Assembly: GCA_030600555.1 (NCBI GenBank)
Contig: JAUVLW010000008.1
Coordinates: 1 to 34,350 of the forward strand
DNA: 34,350 bases
Direction of reading: 5' to 3'
Source: Candidatus Aenigmatarchaeota archaeon
GTDB taxonomy: Archaea > Aenigmatarchaeota > Aenigmatarchaeia > QMZS01
The notes below the pieces were generated by a model. The model was given only the letters and a program-made list of their open reading frames with translations, was not told where the DNA came from and ran no database searches. Position numbers and translations under genes: made by a program. This document shows, one piece after another, positions 32,346 through 34,350 of this stretch (positions within the stretch are counted from its first letter, which is position 1; each line of letters begins with the position of its first letter).

Positions 32346-32359
32346 TCGTCATTTGACGA
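32346..32359. promoter_or_regulatory. Palindrome TCGTCA-TT-TGACGA upstream of the TATA box
   Basis: Perfect 6-bp half-sites with a 2-base spacer, 17 bases upstream of the TATA-like element in the 114-base gap between IPK and the 72-aa gene. It could be an operator or activator site. It could also form a hairpin (5-bp stem, ATTT loop) in the IPK transcript's 3' end. Confidence 0.35.
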
Positions 32360-32416
32360 GTGGAGTATTTTAGTAATTTTGAGGATTATAATTCCACATT
32401 CCCAGCAAAAATCAAT

Positions 32417-33220
32417 TTACCATTTAATCAGAGTCCCGACTCTTTCGCCAAGCAAACATTTTTTCAAATTTCCTTCTTTCAGCCCATTAATAATTTCAAT
32501 CTCAACACCTTCTTTTGCAAGTTCAATTCCCTGTTCAATTTTGTGAATCATTCCCCCGGTTACATCAGTTCCGTCTGAACCCCCAAGATATTTTTTGACT
32601 TCTTCCCAATTATCTCTGCTTATCTCTTCCACGAATTCAGCTTTTTTATCTTTTGTTGGGTCTGCGGTGCAAACTCCGTCAACTTTCCCAACCATAATCA
32701 CCCTGCTTTCAAATCCAAGATTTTTTGCGAGGTAACTTATGACTTCTTCTGTGGATATAATACAACATCCTTTTTTTAAATCAAGTCCAATATCTCCGTG
32801 AGGAATTGGAATCATCCCGTATTCAAGAAGTTTTTTTATTGGCTCCAAATAAAATTCCTTGATTTTTGAGTTTTCCGCAATGCAACAGGCTGAAGGTTGG
32901 AGTGAAATTGCTTTTTCTCCGGCTTTTACCAGATTCTCCACAACAATTCTATTTAATTTTGCTGCATCATTCTGCACAACACAAATTCCGTATTTGCTTT
33001 TATTATTCACAAAACCTTCTGCAGTCCTGTATTTTTTTGCTGAAACATGCCCGAAAGATCCGCTCCCATGTCCGATTATCAAATTAAGTTCTTTTTCTTC
33101 TCTGGCTTCTTTTACTTCTTTTGAAAGTTTTTCAATAACCTCAAAATTTGCTGTATAGGGTTTTAGTTTATCTGTAATCACAGAACCCCCGAATTTTACC
33201 AGAATCAATTTTTTACCCAT
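32417..33220 (-). CDS. ipk: Isopentenyl phosphate kinase
   Basis: 267 residues, amino-acid-kinase fold. VKFGGSVITDK (residues 8-18) and LIIGHGSGSFGHVSAKKY include the histidine of GSFGH (H58), which marks isopentenyl phosphate kinases and contacts the substrate phosphate. MVGKVDGVCTADPTKDK and GGSDGTDVTGGMIHKIEQGI are the nucleotide-binding parts. It converts isopentenyl phosphate, the product of the neighbouring decarboxylase, to isopentenyl diphosphate. It is upstream of, and on the same strand as, the operon at 29176-32302 but separated by 114 bases with a separate TATA box, so it may have its own transcript. Confidence 0.95.
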   Translation of the reverse strand: MGKKLILVKFGGSVITDKLKPYTANFEVIEKLSKEVKEAREEKELNLIIGHGSGSFGHVSAKKYRTAEGFVNNKSKYGICVVQNDAAKLNRIVVENLVKAGEKAISLQPSACCIAENSKIKEFYLEPIKKLLEYGMIPIPHGDIGLDLKKGCCIISTEEVISYLAKNLGFESRVIMVGKVDGVCTADPTKDKKAEFVEEISRDNWEEVKKYLGGSDGTDVTGGMIHKIEQGIELAKEGVEIEIINGLKEGNLKKCLLGERVGTLIKW

Positions 33221-33359
33221 TAGATTATCTAAAAATTAATTATAGACCTTGTTTTATTCTGTTTCGACAATTGCATAATAATTTCCTGTGAGGTATATAT
33301 CCAGATAATTTTAAAAAATTATAGAAATTTTTTGTTTTGATTGAAATTATTTTATAATT
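33221..33359. promoter_or_regulatory. Divergent promoter region between IPK and the NUDIX gene
   Basis: 139 AT-rich bases. On the minus strand TATAATTA ends about 17 bases before the IPK ATG. On the plus strand a long AT-rich element (33305-33338) precedes the NUDIX start. No RNA gene or small ORF is evident. Confidence 0.35.
33305..33338 (+). repeat. AT-rich direct repeat, copy 1, upstream of the NUDIX gene
   Basis: Begins ATAATTTTAAAAAATTA and ends TTTTTTGTTTT. It matches 33928-33963 with two substitutions and two extra T residues, so nearly identical elements bracket the NUDIX gene. Confidence 0.6.
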
Positions 33360-33878
33360 ATGGACGAACTATTGAGTGTTGTTGACAAGAATGATAATTA
33401 TTTAAAACCAGTGGAGCGGAAAATTGTTCACAATTCTGATTTATGGCACAGAGGAGTTCATATTTTGCTGGTAAATGATAATGATGAAATACTTCTTCAG
33501 GTGAGAAGCCCCGCAAAAGATAAGTTCCCAAACTGCTATGACTGTTCTGTATCAGAACATGTTACTGCTGGAGAGAGCTATGAGAATGCGGCAAAACGCG
33601 GAATCAAGGAAGAACTTGGATTGGAAAATATTGAACTAAAAAAACTCCTGAAATTAAGAATGGATTATGGGGTTCATGATAATATGATTACTGAAATTTA
33701 TGAAGCTCACTATAATGGAAAATTAAAATTTAGCGATGAAACCAGCAGTGTGGTTTATATTCCAAAACAAAACATTCCTGATTTGTTGAAGAAAGAGAAT
33801 TCCCGATTTCCGCCATGGACAAGAGAAATTCTTAAATGGTATCTTGGAATGCCCTCAGAATTTGAGATATTGGAATAG
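33360..33878 (+). CDS. NUDIX protein resembling type 1 isopentenyl-diphosphate isomerase
   Basis: 172 residues. The fold order matches IDI-1/NUDIX: HRGVHILLVNDNDEILLQVR, then FPNCYDCSVSEHVTAGESYE and AAKRGIKEELGL. The NUDIX box is degenerate (Glu instead of the first Gly; RG instead of RE), which is also seen in true IDI-1. In E. coli Idi the motif is NSVCGHP. Here the aligned SVSEH keeps the His (H67) but has Ser65 where the catalytic Cys should be, with a Cys three residues earlier (C62). E112 aligns with a metal-binding Glu. Position beside IPK suggests isomerisation of IPP to DMAPP, but the missing Cys makes a plain NUDIX hydrolase (YfcD-like) equally possible. Confidence 0.7.
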   Translation: MDELLSVVDKNDNYLKPVERKIVHNSDLWHRGVHILLVNDNDEILLQVRSPAKDKFPNCYDCSVSEHVTAGESYENAAKRGIKEELGLENIELKKLLKLRMDYGVHDNMITEIYEAHYNGKLKFSDETSSVVYIPKQNIPDLLKKENSRFPPWTREILKWYLGMPSEFEILE

Positions 33879-33927
33879 TCCTTTTGGATAATATAAGATT
33901 GAGATTTTAGAGATAAGTTACCTTAGA

Positions 33928-33963
33928 ATAATTTTAAAAAATTACAGGAATTTTTTTTGTTTT
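33928..33963 (+). repeat. AT-rich direct repeat, copy 2, downstream of the NUDIX gene
   Basis: Begins ATAATTTTAAAAAATTA, then CAGGAA and a T8 run ending GTTTT. The T-run could terminate the NUDIX transcript. See copy 1 at 33305-33338. Confidence 0.6.
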
Positions 33964-33965
33964 AA

Positions 33966-34217
33966 TTAACAGTTCCCAATAGGAATATTATATTTTCTCA
34001 TACAACCTTCTCTTCCAAGTTCCCTGTATTCTTCAGGAGGTACATAAATTGATTGTCCATCCGGAAGATAAATTACCTGATTTGTAGGATTATGACTTTC
34101 CTGTAATTTGTATCCAGAGTCTTCAAGTTTTCTCTCGAGACCATGCTCTTTTCTTAACATATATAAACTACTCCAAAATTTTAAATAATCTTTCAGCACT
34201 GATTTATTTACAAACAA
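33966..34217 (-). CDS. Unknown small protein
   Basis: 83 residues if the TTG at 34217 is used, which overlaps the end of the upstream gene. The ATG at 34160 gives 64 residues and is a plausible alternative. The C-terminal half reads TNQVIYLPDGQSIYVPPEEY, followed by GREGCMRKYNIPIGNC. No signal peptide, membrane helix or known motif is evident. Immediately after the last gene of an incoming minus-strand cluster. Start uncertain. Confidence 0.45.
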   Translation of the reverse strand: MFVNKSVLKDYLKFWSSLYMLRKEHGLERKLEDSGYKLQESHNPTNQVIYLPDGQSIYVPPEEYRELGREGCMRKYNIPIGNC

Positions 34218-34350
34218 TCTTCGCAGCAGAGACCCAAAATATCCCAGTAGCCAGTATTAAGACAAAACTTATTGCGAGAGTTCCATAAAAGCTCGCTGTT
34301 GTTGTCCCAAGGACCCATTCAGCATTACCGGCAAACAAACTTGCGATAAG
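34204..34350 (-). CDS. C-terminal end of a membrane protein (partial)
   Basis: The minus-strand frame is open from the window edge to a TAA at 34206-34204: 48 residues, with one clear membrane helix (GTLAISFVLILATGIFWV) and a short tail SAAKIVCK. The 5' part is outside the window, so the protein cannot be identified. It ends inside the alternative TTG start of the small gene at 33966-34217. Confidence 0.6.
   Translation of the reverse strand, partial: LIASLFAGNAEWVLGTTTASFYGTLAISFVLILATGIFWVSAAKIVCK

Overview
The window is AT-rich DNA from an archaeon. The evidence is archaeal uL4/uL23, a class I lysyl-tRNA synthetase, the archaeal-type mevalonate route (phosphomevalonate dehydratase, UbiD-like decarboxylase, isopentenyl phosphate kinase), tRNA genes with bulge-helix-bulge introns, TATA boxes close to start codons, and very large N-glycosylation-sequon-rich surface proteins. 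Small gene clusters, a fragmented ribosomal operon and intron-rich tRNAs fit a DPANN-type lineage. I cannot name the phylum from this window alone.

Layout. 1-14.65 kb (+): a surface-machine operon. It holds the end of a C-terminally anchored surface protein, a small membrane/coiled-coil protein, a 2969-residue protein that joins a giant ectodomain (seven-bladed propeller plus Ig-like regions) through one membrane helix to a cytoplasmic HerA/VirB4-like ATPase, and a 778-residue coiled-coil protein. 14.74-17.9 kb (-): a 1052-residue paralogue of the first surface protein. 17.98-19.8 kb (+): uL4, uL23 and an unknown protein. 19.88-21.27 kb (-): a secreted DUF4139 protein. 21.33-23.44 kb: class I LysRS on + flanked by two minus-strand tRNA genes that are easy to miss because introns break them up: tRNA-Arg(TCG) with two introns and tRNA-His(GTG) with three. 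23.49-26.7 kb (-): a small P-loop kinase-like protein, an aspartokinase and two tandem DUF116 proteins. 26.78-33.9 kb: an almost complete lower archaeal mevalonate pathway (mevalonate kinase, UbiX, phosphomevalonate dehydratase small and large subunits, UbiD-like decarboxylase, isopentenyl phosphate kinase) with a Bax-inhibitor-like membrane gene inserted, and a NUDIX gene resembling type 1 IPP isomerase at the end. 33.97-34.35 kb (-): a small unknown gene and the end of a membrane protein.

How the parts work together. Mevalonate kinase makes mevalonate 5-phosphate. The two-subunit aconitase-X dehydratase makes anhydromevalonate phosphate. The UbiD-like enzyme, using prenyl-FMN made by the neighbouring UbiX, decarboxylates it to isopentenyl phosphate. 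The kinase then gives IPP for archaeal lipids. HMG-CoA synthase and reductase are not in the window.

Most notable: (1) tRNA-His(GTG) with introns at 17/18, 37/38 and 59/60, two of which are clearly copies of one another; (2) tRNA-Arg(TCG) with D-loop and T-loop introns and an intact anticodon loop; (3) the fusion of a giant extracellular protein to a HerA-type motor, a candidate undescribed surface machine.
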